Both the position numbers and the translations under genes were made by a program. Shown piece after piece: positions 24,195 through 33,599 of a stretch of 38,801 bases of DNA (its first letter is position 1; every line of letters begins with the position of its first letter). Origin of the DNA: Opitutaceae bacterium (GTDB taxonomy: Bacteria; Verrucomicrobiota; Verrucomicrobiia; Opitutales; Opitutaceae). The notes under the pieces were generated by a model, which worked only from the letters and a program-made list of their open reading frames with translations, did not search any database and was not told the DNA's origin. The stretch lies in NCBI GenBank assembly GCA_014879845.1, contig JACSRI010000141.1, positions 1 through 38,801 of the forward strand. The letters run 5' to 3'.

Positions 24195-24217
24195 GGAGGA
24201 AATGGTTGAAAGCACAA

Positions 24218-24297
24218 AGGTAGGGCGAGGCCTCCGGCCGAGCCGAGACCGTCGCCCAGTCCATGCACGCGGCTCGGCCGGAGGCCTCGCCCTACCT
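24218..24297. repeat. 80-bp palindromic repeat, copy 1 (28-bp perfect arms)
   Basis: The left arm (24218-24245) begins AGGTAGGGCGAGGCCTCCGG and its exact complement occupies 24270-24297; the loop is 24 bases. A second, slightly degraded copy is at 37259-37331. Each lies between genes, so they look like a dispersed REP-like family rather than a gene-specific structure. Confidence 0.85.
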
Positions 24298-24309
24298 CGG
24301 AAAGCAGAC

Positions 24310-24964
<655 letters not shown>

Positions 24965-24972
<8 letters not shown>

Positions 24973-26194
24973 GGCGGAGCGCCTCCACGGGCTTGAGGCG
25001 CGCGGCACGCCAGGCGGGCAGCACGCCGGCGAGCGTCGAGGCCAGGACCGAGCCGATCGCGATGATCACCACGTCGCTCGCAAGCGTGTGCGACGGCAGG
25101 TCGACGAACTGGTAGAACTGCTGGAACACGTCCTCGCCCACCGTCAGGCCGGCGACCACGCGCACGATATCGGCACGGAAGTGCAACACCGCCTGGCCGA
25201 GCGCCAGCCCGAGCCCCGTGCCGACCAGGCCGAGCACAAAACCCTGCGTGCAGAAACACACCGCCACGTGCAACCCGCGCGCGCCGAGGGCGCCGACCAG
25301 GCCGATCTCGCGCGTCTTGCGCACGACCGAGATGAGCAGCGAACTCATGATCGAGAGCGCGGCCACGATCACGATGAACGTGAGGAGGAAGAACACCATG
25401 TACTTCTCGAACTTCACGATGCTCTGGAAGTCGGCGTTGGTCTCGAACCACGTCTGTGCCCGCATCTCCCACGGGAGCACGGGGTTGATCTTGCGCACCA
25501 TTTCGAACTCATCGACGCCCGGGGCGAGGCGCACGTTGAGCGCCTGCACCGAATCGCCGGAGCCGTAGAGTTCCTGCATCGTGCGCAGCGTTGTGATGAT
25601 CGTGCTGCGATCGAGTTGGTCGTGGCCGATCTGGAGCAGCCCGGCCACGCGCACCACACGCGGCAGCAGCACCTCATCGCGGCCCATCCGATCGATGATC
25701 AGCGGCGTATAGACCTCGAGCTGGCTGCCGACGGACGCGCCCAGCTCGATCGCGAGCTTGGTGCTGAGGATGACGGAATCGTCGTCCAGGTCGTCGAGCG
25801 ATCCGCGCACCAGGTAGCGCTGCAGGTGAAAGACCTCGCCGACGGTCGCGAGGTCGACGCCCTGGATCATCGGATACGCGGGAACGTTGCGATGCATCAC
25901 CATGACCACACCCCGCACGACCGGCGTGACGCCCGCCACGCCCTCGATCGCGCGGACCTGGGCCATGATCTCGGCGGGATTCTGGATGTTGGCCCGCGAC
26001 ACGACCTGGATCTCGCCCTGGGTGTCGACGATCATGCGGCGAATCTCGTGGCCGAAGCCGCCCATGATGCTCGTGGCCACGTGCAGCAGGGCCACGCCGA
26101 CCGCGACGCCCAGTCCCGACATGAAGGTGAAGAACGGAAACCGCCGCCCGGTCGGGAAAAGCTGCTTGAGCGCGAGATAGAGGGGCCAGGGCAT
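24965..26194 (-). CDS. lipoprotein-releasing ABC transporter permease (LolC/E type)
   Basis: A 409-residue permease with four membrane segments: one at residues about 20-45 after a short cytoplasmic start ('MPWPLYLALKQLFPTGRRFPFFTFMSGLGVAVGVALLHVATSIMGGFG'), a large periplasmic domain, then three helices (about 275-300, 325-350, 378-400) with the FtsX-domain coupling sequence 'RKTREIGLVGALGARG'. 'MVMHRNVPAYPMIQGVD' and 'VYTP' in the periplasmic domain fit LolC/E/F. The single permease suggests the LolF-D arrangement, in which one protein acts as homodimer. Together with lpxB this supports a canonical outer membrane. ATG 26194 is the family-like start; an AT-rich inverted repeat is directly upstream. 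Confidence 0.9.
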
Positions 26195-26201
26195 GAACGG
26201 G

Positions 26202-26264
26202 AATTTTCGATTTTCGATTGGGCCGGCGATCGCGAGGGCTCTTCGAAATCGAAAATCGAGAATC
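26202..26264. repeat. AT-rich imperfect inverted repeat between lysS and the Lol operon
   Basis: TTTCGATTTTCGATT on the left (about 26205-26219) is matched by AATCGAAAATCGA (26247-26259) on the right over a 27-base GC-rich spacer; flanking bases continue with mismatches (26202-26264). It sits between the lysS stop and the permease start, both on minus. Strikingly AT-rich for this DNA; may act as terminator or promoter element. Confidence 0.5.
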
Positions 26265-26288
26265 AAGAATTGAGAATCACCACCGCAA

Positions 26289-27755
26289 TCACTCGGGCCT
26301 CAGCTGCGGAAACAGGATCACGTCGCGGATGCTCTCCGCCCCGGTGAGCAGGATGCAGAGGCGGTCGATGCCGATGCCCATGCCGCCGGCCGGCGGCATC
26401 CCATGCTCGAGCGCGAGGAGGAAGTCCTGGTCGACCTTCTGCTGCTCCTCGCCGGCCTGCGCCTCGAACATCTGGCGCTGCACGTCGGGGTCATTCTGCT
26501 CGCTGTAGGCCGGCGCGATCTCCATGCCGCCGATCGTGAGCTCGAACACGTCGATCACGCTCGGATCATCCAGGTTGATCTTGGCGAGTGGGCAGAGTTC
26601 CTTGGGCAGGTGCGTGACGAAGGTCGGCTGGATCAGCGTCGGCTCGATCTTCTTGGAGAAGATCTCCTGCGTGATCTCGAAGTCCTCCCACTTGCGATCG
26701 ACGTAGAGACCGAGCTCCACCGCCTTCGCGGCCTTTTCGTCCTTGGAGCGGCTGAACCAGTCGGAATCGCCCACGACCTCGCGGACCAGGTCCTTGTAGC
26801 GAACCTCGCGCCAGTCGCCGGCGAAGTTGATCACCTGTCCGCTGGCCGCGTGCTTGATCTCCGACGTGCCGAGCACGTCGCGGCAGAGGCCCTGCAGGAG
26901 CGACTTCACCAGCTCCATCATGCCGCGGTAGTCACTGTAGGCCTGATACACCTCGAGCATGGTGAACTCGGGGTTGTGGCGCGGAGAAACTCCCTCGTTG
27001 CGGAAGTTTCGGCCGATCTCGAAGACGCGGTCGTAGCCGCCGACGAGCAGGCGCTTGAGGTAGAGTTCGAGCGAGATGCGCAGGACGAAGTCCGCACCGA
27101 GCGCGTTGTGGTGGGTCTGGAACGGACGCGCCGCCGCACCGCCGGCGACGCCCTGGAGCACCGGCGTCTCGACCTCGAGGAAGCGCCGAGACTCGAGGAA
27201 CTGGCGCACGTACGAGACGATGCGCGAGCGCAGGAAGAGGCGCTTGCGCGAGTCCTCGTTGACGATGAGGTCGAGGTAGCGCTGGCGGTAGATCTTCTCG
27301 GGGTCGGCCAGGCCGTGCCATTTCTCCGGCAGCGGTCGCAGGGCCTTGGAGACAAGCGTGCAGCTGTCGACGCGCACGGTGATCTCGCCGGTCTTGGTTT
27401 TGAAAAGCGTGCCGGCGGCCCCGATGATGTCGCCGAGGTCGAGCTTCTTGAAAGCCGCGTAGGCCTCGTCGCCCACAAGATCCTTCTTCACGTAGAGCTG
27501 GAGCAGCCCCTGCTGGTCGAGGATCTTCACGAACTGGCTCTTGCCCATGTCGCGAATCACCACGAGGCGACCCGCCACGGCGACGCGGGTGGCGTAGTCC
27601 TGGCCGTCGACATACGCTTTCAGTGCATCGCCCGAAAAGTGCGTCTGCTCGAACGTGGCACGAAACGGGTCGAAGCCCGCGGCCCGCATGTCCGCGAGCT
27701 TCTGGCGGCGGACGGCGTGTTGGTCGTGGCTGATGTCAGGCGTGGTGTCGCTCAT
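26289..27755 (-). CDS. lysS: lysyl-tRNA synthetase, class II
   Basis: A 488-residue class II synthetase that charges tRNA-Lys. The N-terminal OB-fold anticodon-binding domain spans about 50-150 ('VAGRLVVIRDMGKSQFVKILDQQGLLQLYVKKD'). The catalytic domain shows motif 1 ('FLEVETPVLQGVAGGAAARPFQTHHNAL'), motif 2 ('FEIGRNFRNEGVSPRHNPEFTMLEVY') and motif 3 ('GMGIGIDRLCILL'), ending with 'IRDVILFPQLRPE'. ATG 27755 is chosen from family length. The insertion around residues 305-360 ('SRSKDEKAAKAVELGLY') lies where LysRS-II proteins vary. The lolCD pair follows on the same strand after about 95 bases with an AT-rich inverted repeat in between. Confidence 0.97.
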   Translation of the reverse strand: MSDTTPDISHDQHAVRRQKLADMRAAGFDPFRATFEQTHFSGDALKAYVDGQDYATRVAVAGRLVVIRDMGKSQFVKILDQQGLLQLYVKKDLVGDEAYAAFKKLDLGDIIGAAGTLFKTKTGEITVRVDSCTLVSKALRPLPEKWHGLADPEKIYRQRYLDLIVNEDSRKRLFLRSRIVSYVRQFLESRRFLEVETPVLQGVAGGAAARPFQTHHNALGADFVLRISLELYLKRLLVGGYDRVFEIGRNFRNEGVSPRHNPEFTMLEVYQAYSDYRGMMELVKSLLQGLCRDVLGTSEIKHAASGQVINFAGDWREVRYKDLVREVVGDSDWFSRSKDEKAAKAVELGLYVDRKWEDFEITQEIFSKKIEPTLIQPTFVTHLPKELCPLAKINLDDPSVIDVFELTIGGMEIAPAYSEQNDPDVQRQMFEAQAGEEQQKVDQDFLLALEHGMPPAGGMGIGIDRLCILLTGAESIRDVILFPQLRPE

Positions 27756-27924
27756 GGTTGGCAAAGGGTTGACGGTGGCGGGCCGCCAGACCGGGCGCAA
27801 CGGGGAAAATCCATGGGCCCCCGGGCGATTTCGCCCCGAAACACCCGCGCCTTGGGTCCCCAGCCCTCAGGTCTGCGCTCGTTTTTCCGTTTCCATACCT
27901 GGCATCCCAAGGTCTGATACCACC

Positions 27925-29223
27925 ATGCACTGCTTACCCCGACTCCTGCCTCTGCTCGCCACCGTGCTCGCGCTCCACGCCGCCGCGCCGGCGTCTGCCG
28001 TGCCCGAGGCGGCTGATCTCGCCATCCTCGATCGCCTCGCCGCCAGCGCGACCGCGGAACTCAACGGAAACATCCTGCCGTTCTGGATGAGCAGGACCTG
28101 CGACACCGAGCACGGCGGTTTCTTCGCCGAACTGCGGGCCGATGGCACCCCCAACCTCAAGGCACCGCGCGGGGCGCTGATGACATGCCGCATCCTGTGG
28201 ACCTACTCGGCCGCAATGCTCCGCGACCGGCGCCAGGACTACCGCGACATGGCGCGACGGGCGTTTCAGGATCTCGATCGCAGCTACTGGGACGTGCGCC
28301 ACGGCGGCGTCTTTTGGACCGTCGATGTCAACGGCGCCCCAGTCGATAGTCACAAACAGACTTACCTCCAGGCCTTCGCGATCTTCGGGCTGAGCGAGTA
28401 TCACCGAGCAACCGACGACGCGACGGCCTTCATTCAGGCCCGCAAGATTTTCTGGCTGCTCGAAAAGCACGCGCGTGATCGCGAACACGGCGGCTACCTC
28501 GAGGCGTTCAACCGCGAGTGGACGGAGGAACTCCCAAAAATGCGGCGGCTCATCGGAGGCAACGCGCCCAAATCGCAGAACACCCACCTCCACCTCATGG
28601 AGGCGTACACGAACCTCCTGCGCGTCTGGCCCGATGAACAGCTTCGCGAGGCCCTGCACTCGCTCGTCGTGCTCATGCTCGACCGCATCCTGGATCCGGA
28701 GACGCACCACCTTCGGCTCTATTTCGAGAGCGATTGGACACCAGCCTCGCGCGCCATCTCCTACGGCCATGATATCGAGGCGGCCTGGCTGCTTTGTGAC
28801 GCGGCCGACGCGCTCGGCGATGCCGACCTGCAGCAACGCACGCGCCGGGTCGCCGTCGACATCGCCCGCACCACGCTGGCCGAGGGCGTCTCGCCCCTGG
28901 GTGGCATCTACAACGCCGGCGGCCCGAAGGGTGTGACCGACCGCGATCACGAGTGGTGGTCGCAGGCCGAGGCCGTCGTCGGGTTCCTCCACGTCTATAA
29001 GTTATCCGGCGACGCGCAGTACCTCCGCGCGGCCGAGAGGACCTGGGACTTCATCGATCGTCACGTGATCGATCGCGCGGGTGGCGAGTGGTTCCTCATG
29101 GTCGATCCCGAGGGCCGGCCACGACCCAATCGCGTGAAGGCCGGCATGTGGAAGTGTCCCTACCACAATGGACGGGCCTGCATGGAGATCGCCGACCGCG
29201 TGGCCGCGATCAAGACGCAGTAA
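27925..29223 (+). CDS. exported AGE-family sugar 2-epimerase
   Basis: A 432-residue enzyme of the N-acylglucosamine 2-epimerase/cellobiose 2-epimerase family, with an (alpha/alpha)6 barrel. Diagnostic blocks are 'HGGFFAELRADG', 'DVRHGGVFWTVDVNG', 'QNTHLHLMEAYTNLLRVW', 'ISYGHDIEAAWLL', 'DHEWWSQAEAVVGFL' and 'MWKCPYHNGRACMEI', which carry the catalytic and binding His, Arg and Trp. It most resembles cellobiose/mannose 2-epimerases, which convert glucose to mannose units at a reducing end. Unlike the family's usual cytoplasmic members, it has a signal peptide (MHCLPRLLPLLATVLALHAAAPASA, cut before V-P-E), so it should act in the periplasm. Start region reads CCACCATG. The convergent gene 40 bases on is the NRAMP-type transporter. 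Confidence 0.9.
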   Translation: MHCLPRLLPLLATVLALHAAAPASAVPEAADLAILDRLAASATAELNGNILPFWMSRTCDTEHGGFFAELRADGTPNLKAPRGALMTCRILWTYSAAMLRDRRQDYRDMARRAFQDLDRSYWDVRHGGVFWTVDVNGAPVDSHKQTYLQAFAIFGLSEYHRATDDATAFIQARKIFWLLEKHARDREHGGYLEAFNREWTEELPKMRRLIGGNAPKSQNTHLHLMEAYTNLLRVWPDEQLREALHSLVVLMLDRILDPETHHLRLYFESDWTPASRAISYGHDIEAAWLLCDAADALGDADLQQRTRRVAVDIARTTLAEGVSPLGGIYNAGGPKGVTDRDHEWWSQAEAVVGFLHVYKLSGDAQYLRAAERTWDFIDRHVIDRAGGEWFLMVDPEGRPRPNRVKAGMWKCPYHNGRACMEIADRVAAIKTQ

Positions 29224-29262
29224 GCACGCTCCGTTCATCGCGGAGCGTCGGCCAGCCGCATC

Positions 29263-30606
29263 TCACTCGAACCACTTGCGGAGCTGCTCGTAGAGCTGCC
29301 ATCCACCGGCGGCGGTCAGGCTGGCGGCGGACAGCCAGAGCATCGCGGTCCACAGGCGGCCCGGACGGAGTTCCGGATCGAGTCGGCGATAGCGCAGGAA
29401 GAGCGCCGCTCCGCCAAGGAACGGCAGGAGCAGCGCCTGGCCGATGCCACTGATCAGGATCAACGTCACGGGCTTCGGCCAGACGAGGTAGAGCACCATC
29501 GCATAGAGCGGGAGCAACGCACTGCAGACCTGCACGCGCCGGCGGTAAACTGGTTCATCGACCTCGCGCCGCAGGACGCCGAAAAGACCCAACGCGTCGG
29601 CGAGCAGCCGGGCGTTCGACGCCGTACCGGCAAACGCCGTGGAGTAGAGCGTCGCAAACGCACCGAGCACGAAGACCCACAGCCCGACGACGCCATAGGT
29701 CTCCACGTACATGTGCGCGAGCGTGGGCACCATGTCGGCGTTGGACACGACCATGCCTTTGCGATGCAGCACGGCCGCGCCGAGGACGAAGAAGGCGGCG
29801 GTCGCCGCGGTGTAGATCACCATCGAGCTCCACGCATCCACCCGCATCACGCGCATCCACCCGCGGGCGCGCGCCCCCCAGGCGGCATCGCCGGGCACGC
29901 GCGGGCCGACGCGGCTGCCGTATCCTTTTTCCAGACACCAATAGGGATAATAGAGCAGCTCGGCCGCACCCACGCCGATGATGCCGAGCGCGGCGAAGGC
30001 CGTGGCGAAGTTCTCCGGGAGGTGAAAACTGAATCCCAGCGCGAGGTCGGCGCCGGTCACACGATACTCCGTCCACTGCAGGGCGATCACGGCGGCCGTG
30101 GTCGCGAAGGCGAACATCACGACCAGCAGCGTGGAGAACCGCTCGACCAGGCGATACCCGCCCCACCCCAGCGCCGCCGCACAGGAGACGCCGAGGACCA
30201 CCACCAGAATCCGCGCATCCCAGTCGAGCCCGGCCAAGCGCAGCACTTCCGCCGTGCCGCCGAGGATGCCGCCGATGACCGAGATCATCGCCAGATACAC
30301 CGGGAGCCACAGCCACAACATCCAGCCCGCGCCCAGCCGCGGCCCGGGCAGCGCATCGAGCACCTGGAGCGTGGTCTGCCCGGTCGCGACGGCGTAGCGG
30401 CCCAGCTCGATCTGCGTGAACACCTTCACCATGCAGCCCAGCACGATGAGCCACAGCAGCGCGAACCCGTGCTCGCTGGCCACGCGCGGCGTGAGCACGA
30501 GTTCGCCCGTGCCGACGATGCCGGCGGTGAGGATGAGTCCGGGGCCGATGTAGCGCAGCGCCTCGACGATCCGCCGGGGAGGTTCCGCCGTCTGGGGAGG
30601 GGGCAT
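29263..30606 (-). CDS. NRAMP-fold transporter lacking canonical metal ligands
   Basis: A 447-residue membrane protein with eleven or so helices and NRAMP-family pattern: 'YIGPGLILTAGIVGTGELVLTPRVASEHGFALLW' aligns with helix 1 of Nramp ('GPG...DPGN...YGY.LLW'), but the metal ligands Asp and Asn of DPGN are Gly and Glu here. In helix 6 'GVGAAELLYYPYWCLEKG' aligns with the canonical 'A..MPHNLYLHS', and the Met and His are absent. The protein therefore keeps the fold but not the divalent-metal site, and its substrate is unknown. ATG 30606 preferred over GTG 30630. It diverges from the DbpA-type helicase gene and is convergent with the epimerase gene. Confidence 0.8.
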   Translation of the reverse strand: MPPPQTAEPPRRIVEALRYIGPGLILTAGIVGTGELVLTPRVASEHGFALLWLIVLGCMVKVFTQIELGRYAVATGQTTLQVLDALPGPRLGAGWMLWLWLPVYLAMISVIGGILGGTAEVLRLAGLDWDARILVVVLGVSCAAALGWGGYRLVERFSTLLVVMFAFATTAAVIALQWTEYRVTGADLALGFSFHLPENFATAFAALGIIGVGAAELLYYPYWCLEKGYGSRVGPRVPGDAAWGARARGWMRVMRVDAWSSMVIYTAATAAFFVLGAAVLHRKGMVVSNADMVPTLAHMYVETYGVVGLWVFVLGAFATLYSTAFAGTASNARLLADALGLFGVLRREVDEPVYRRRVQVCSALLPLYAMVLYLVWPKPVTLILISGIGQALLLPFLGGAALFLRYRRLDPELRPGRLWTAMLWLSAASLTAAGGWQLYEQLRKWFE

Positions 30607-30715
30607 GGCGTCGACGCTAGCGACCGGCACGAGTCGCGGTCAAATCCGCACGTCGCCGCCCGCAGGCAGGAAAAGCCGGCTGGTCTCGCCGACACAGACG
30701 TGCATCCTGGAATGC

Positions 30716-32530
30716 ATGGAAAAACTTCGTTTCGCCGAGCTCGGTCTGTCGCCCGAGATCCTCAAGGCCGTCGACAAGATGGGCTTCGAGGAGGCCTCAC
30801 CCATCCAGACCGCGGCGATCCCCGTCATCCTCTCCGGCCGCGACATGGTCGGCCAGTCCTCCACCGGCTCCGGCAAGACCGCGGCCTTCGCCATCCCGGC
30901 CGTCGAGCGGATCGATCCGCACGTGCGCCAGGTGCAGGTGCTCGTGCTCTGCCCCACGCGCGAGCTCGCCGTGCAGGTGGCCGAGGAGGTCGCGAAGGTC
31001 TCGTTCTTCAAGCGCGGCGTGCACGCGCTGCCGATCTTCGGCGGGCAGTCCTACGACCGCCAGTTCCGCGGGCTCGAAGCCGGCGCGCAGATCGTCATCG
31101 GCACGCCCGGTCGCGTGCTCGACCACATGGAGCGCGGCACGCTGCGCCTCGATGCGCTCAAGCTGCTCATCCTCGACGAGGCTGACCGCATGCTCGACAT
31201 GGGCTTCCGCGAGGACATCGAGCGCGTGCTCGCCGGCGCACCCGAGTCGCGCCAGCTGTTGTTCTTCTCCGCCACGATGCCGCCCGCGATCTCGGCGCTG
31301 ATCCGGCGCTTCGCGCGCGACCCGCAGCTCGTCCGGATCGAGGCGCACGCGCAGAATGCGCCGCAGGTCGACCAGGTGTGGTTCGAGGTCGACCGCCGCT
31401 CCAAGCTCGAGGCGTTGACTCGGTTGATCGACATCCACGACTTCCGCTACGGCATCATCTTCTGCGCGACCAAGCTCATGGTCGACGAGCTCGACGAGCA
31501 CATGCACGCGCGCGGCTACGCGGTCGACCGGCTGCACGGCGACATCACGCAGGCGCAGCGTATCCGCGTCATGGAGAAATTCCGCCGGCGCGGCTTCGAG
31601 TTCCTCATCGCCACCGACGTGGCCGCGCGCGGCCTCGACGTCGACGATCTCGAGGTCGTCTTCAACTTCGACCTGCCCAATGATGCGGAGGACTACACCC
31701 ACCGCATCGGCCGCACCGGCCGCGCCGGCCGCACCGGCAAGGCATTCACCTTCGTCTCGGGCCGCGAGCTCTACGCGCTCCAGTCGATGATCCGCTACGG
31801 GAAACTGAAGATCCGCCGCGAGCGCATCCCGTCGCTCGACCAGGTGGAGGAGGCCCGTGAGAACCAGTTCTTCGAGCGCCTGCGCGCCACACTCGACGAT
31901 GGAAAGTTCCGCAAGCAGGACCGCATGCTCGACCGCCTCCTCGACCAGGGATACCCGAGCACCGACATCGCCTCCGCGCTCATCCACCTGTTGCAAGGCG
32001 GCGCCACGCCCGATGCTGCCTCCGGCAAGAGCGAGAGCGCGCCGGCTCCGGCGTCGACAGCTGGCCGTAGCGCCGCGTCGGCACCGCCGCCCACGGTGGC
32101 CGCGAAGGCGCTGCCCATCGCGCCCCCGGTCGTCGTCCGGCCCGAACCCCGCATCGCACGCGAGGCCCCCGAAGTGCCGTCCGTTGAGCACACCGATTCC
32201 GAAACCGACACTGGCCCGGAGCCGAAAGCGCCGCGCAAGGCCAAGCCCGCTTTCGAGCGTCCGGCGCGCACGGGGCGCCAGAAAGGCTTTGTCCCGCTCT
32301 TCTTCAATGTCGGCCGCAAAAACCTGGTCGAGCCGGCCGACCTCGTGGGCAAGATCGCCGGCGTGACGCGCCAGCCGGCCTCGATCGTCGGCGCGATCGA
32401 CATCCACCAGCGCCACAGCATCGTCGACATCGCCGAACCCGCGGTGGCGCTCGTCTGCGCCAAGCTCACCGGCGTGCGCGTCAAGGGCCAGGTCCTGCAG
32501 GTCCGGCCTGCGACTGAGCCGGCCGGTTGA
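30716..32530 (+). CDS. DEAD-box RNA helicase with DbpA-type RNA-binding domain
   Basis: A 604-residue ATP-dependent RNA helicase. Helicase motifs in order: Q motif ('FAELGLSPEILKAVDKMGFEEASPIQ', 6-31), motif I 'SSTGSGKT' (48-55), Ia 'PTRELAVQ', Ib 'TPGR', II D154-E-A-D157, III 'SATMP', then 'FCATK', 'LHGDITQAQR', 'ATDVAARGLDVDD' and 'HRIGRTGRAGRTGKA'. A Pro/Ala-rich linker (about 430-520) leads to a C-terminal DbpA RNA-binding domain ('GFVPLFFNVGRKNLVEPADLVGKIAGVT'), the type that recognises 23S rRNA hairpin 92 in E. coli DbpA. A role in ribosome assembly or cold adaptation is likely. The downstream hydrolase starts seven bases after the stop, so the two may be cotranscribed. Confidence 0.93.
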   Translation: MEKLRFAELGLSPEILKAVDKMGFEEASPIQTAAIPVILSGRDMVGQSSTGSGKTAAFAIPAVERIDPHVRQVQVLVLCPTRELAVQVAEEVAKVSFFKRGVHALPIFGGQSYDRQFRGLEAGAQIVIGTPGRVLDHMERGTLRLDALKLLILDEADRMLDMGFREDIERVLAGAPESRQLLFFSATMPPAISALIRRFARDPQLVRIEAHAQNAPQVDQVWFEVDRRSKLEALTRLIDIHDFRYGIIFCATKLMVDELDEHMHARGYAVDRLHGDITQAQRIRVMEKFRRRGFEFLIATDVAARGLDVDDLEVVFNFDLPNDAEDYTHRIGRTGRAGRTGKAFTFVSGRELYALQSMIRYGKLKIRRERIPSLDQVEEARENQFFERLRATLDDGKFRKQDRMLDRLLDQGYPSTDIASALIHLLQGGATPDAASGKSESAPAPASTAGRSAASAPPPTVAAKALPIAPPVVVRPEPRIAREAPEVPSVEHTDSETDTGPEPKAPRKAKPAFERPARTGRQKGFVPLFFNVGRKNLVEPADLVGKIAGVTRQPASIVGAIDIHQRHSIVDIAEPAVALVCAKLTGVRVKGQVLQVRPATEPAG

Positions 32531-32537
32531 GTCCACC

Positions 32538-33416
32538 ATGTTCCGGCGCCTGCTGCTCATGACCCGCTCGCTCATCGTTTCCCTCGCGTGCATGACCGCG
32601 ATCGTCGCAGCCGTCGGAATCGCCGCCGTGCTGCCGAGCGGTTGCACGACCGTGGTCAACCGCTTCGCCTTCTATCCCGCGCGCGGCGAATACCTGCGCG
32701 ACAGCTCGCTGCCGCCCGGGGTGCGGCACATCTCGTTTGCGACGAGCGACGGCGAGACGGTCGAGGGCTACGTCGTGGCCGCGACCACGCGGCCGGACCG
32801 GCTCGTGCTCTACTTCCACGGCAATGCCGGCAACATCGCGCAGCGCGTGCCCGAGCTGCGCGAGATGTCGGCGCGCACCGGCGCGGCTGTGTTCGGCTGC
32901 GGCTATCGCGGCTACGGCACATCGACGGGCGCGCCGAGCGAGGCGGGCGTGTACCTCGACGGCGAGGCCGCGCTGCACCACGCGCGCGAGGTGCTCGGCT
33001 ACGCGCCCGCGCAGATCGTCGTGCTCGGACGCTCGCTCGGGTCAACCGTGGCCACCCACCTCGCCGCACAGGGCGATGACTTCGCCGGCGTGATCCTCGT
33101 CACGCCGCTGAGCACGGGCCGCGATTTCGGCCGCGCCCACATGGGCCCGGTCAGCGCGCTGGCCGGCCGGAGTTTCGACAGCCTGGGCCGTGCGCCAAAG
33201 ATCACCGAGCCGGTGCTCGTGATGCACGGCGACGCCGACGAAGTGATCCCGTACGAGAACGGCCAGAAACTCTACGCCGCGCTCCCCGGCCCGAAACGCC
33301 ATGTCACCATCGCCGGCGGTCATCACAACGACCTCGAATTCGTCGACCCGCAAACCTACTGGACGGCGTTCAGCGCATTCGTCGCAGCGCCCGCGCAGGC
33401 GGTCGCGGCAAAATAG
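32538..33416 (+). CDS. alpha/beta hydrolase lipoprotein
   Basis: A 292-residue alpha/beta hydrolase of the BEM46/ABHD13 type. A long hydrophobic N-terminus (about 9-35) ends at 'VLPSGC' with Cys36 as a lipobox-like site, so it is likely a membrane-anchored lipoprotein. Catalytic residues: oxyanion segment 'LYFHGNAGNIAQR', nucleophile S166 in 'GRSLGS', Asp in 'HGDADEVIP' (D234) and His in 'GGHHND' (H262 or H263). The substrate, an ester or thioester, is unknown; several homologues of this type are annotated as peptidases without proof. CCACCATG again precedes the start. It is the likely second gene of a helicase operon, although a functional link is not obvious. Confidence 0.88.
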   Translation: MFRRLLLMTRSLIVSLACMTAIVAAVGIAAVLPSGCTTVVNRFAFYPARGEYLRDSSLPPGVRHISFATSDGETVEGYVVAATTRPDRLVLYFHGNAGNIAQRVPELREMSARTGAAVFGCGYRGYGTSTGAPSEAGVYLDGEAALHHAREVLGYAPAQIVVLGRSLGSTVATHLAAQGDDFAGVILVTPLSTGRDFGRAHMGPVSALAGRSFDSLGRAPKITEPVLVMHGDADEVIPYENGQKLYAALPGPKRHVTIAGGHHNDLEFVDPQTYWTAFSAFVAAPAQAVAAK

Positions 33417-33599
33417 TCGGGCGAGACCACCTGCGTTTTCCGGCCTGCGGCAACTCGGTCGCCGAGGCAGATGACCTCATGCACCAGGGCCTGCCCGGAT
33501 GAGACCGGCGCAAATCCTGCCGCGATCGGCCACGGGACAGGTCGCCCGGGAGGGCGAGTATCCATCCCTCCGAACCGGCGAATCAAGGCTGCCGACCAC
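33417..33599. other. convergent spacer after the hydrolase gene
   Basis: 183 bases between the hydrolase stop and the Spy-like stop on the opposite strand. Minor palindromes such as GCCCGGGAGGGC are present; no T-run, no credible gene and no tRNA. Confidence 0.4.

Noticed and set aside
21918-24209. 763-codon plus-strand frame opposite DUF3570 and the Gfo-type gene
   Set aside because: Low-complexity translation; the opposite strand encodes two recognisable families with correct motifs across the same interval.
30797-32659. 620-codon minus-strand frame opposite the DEAD-box helicase
   Set aside because: Antisense shadow of the helicase, which has all its motifs in order on the plus strand.
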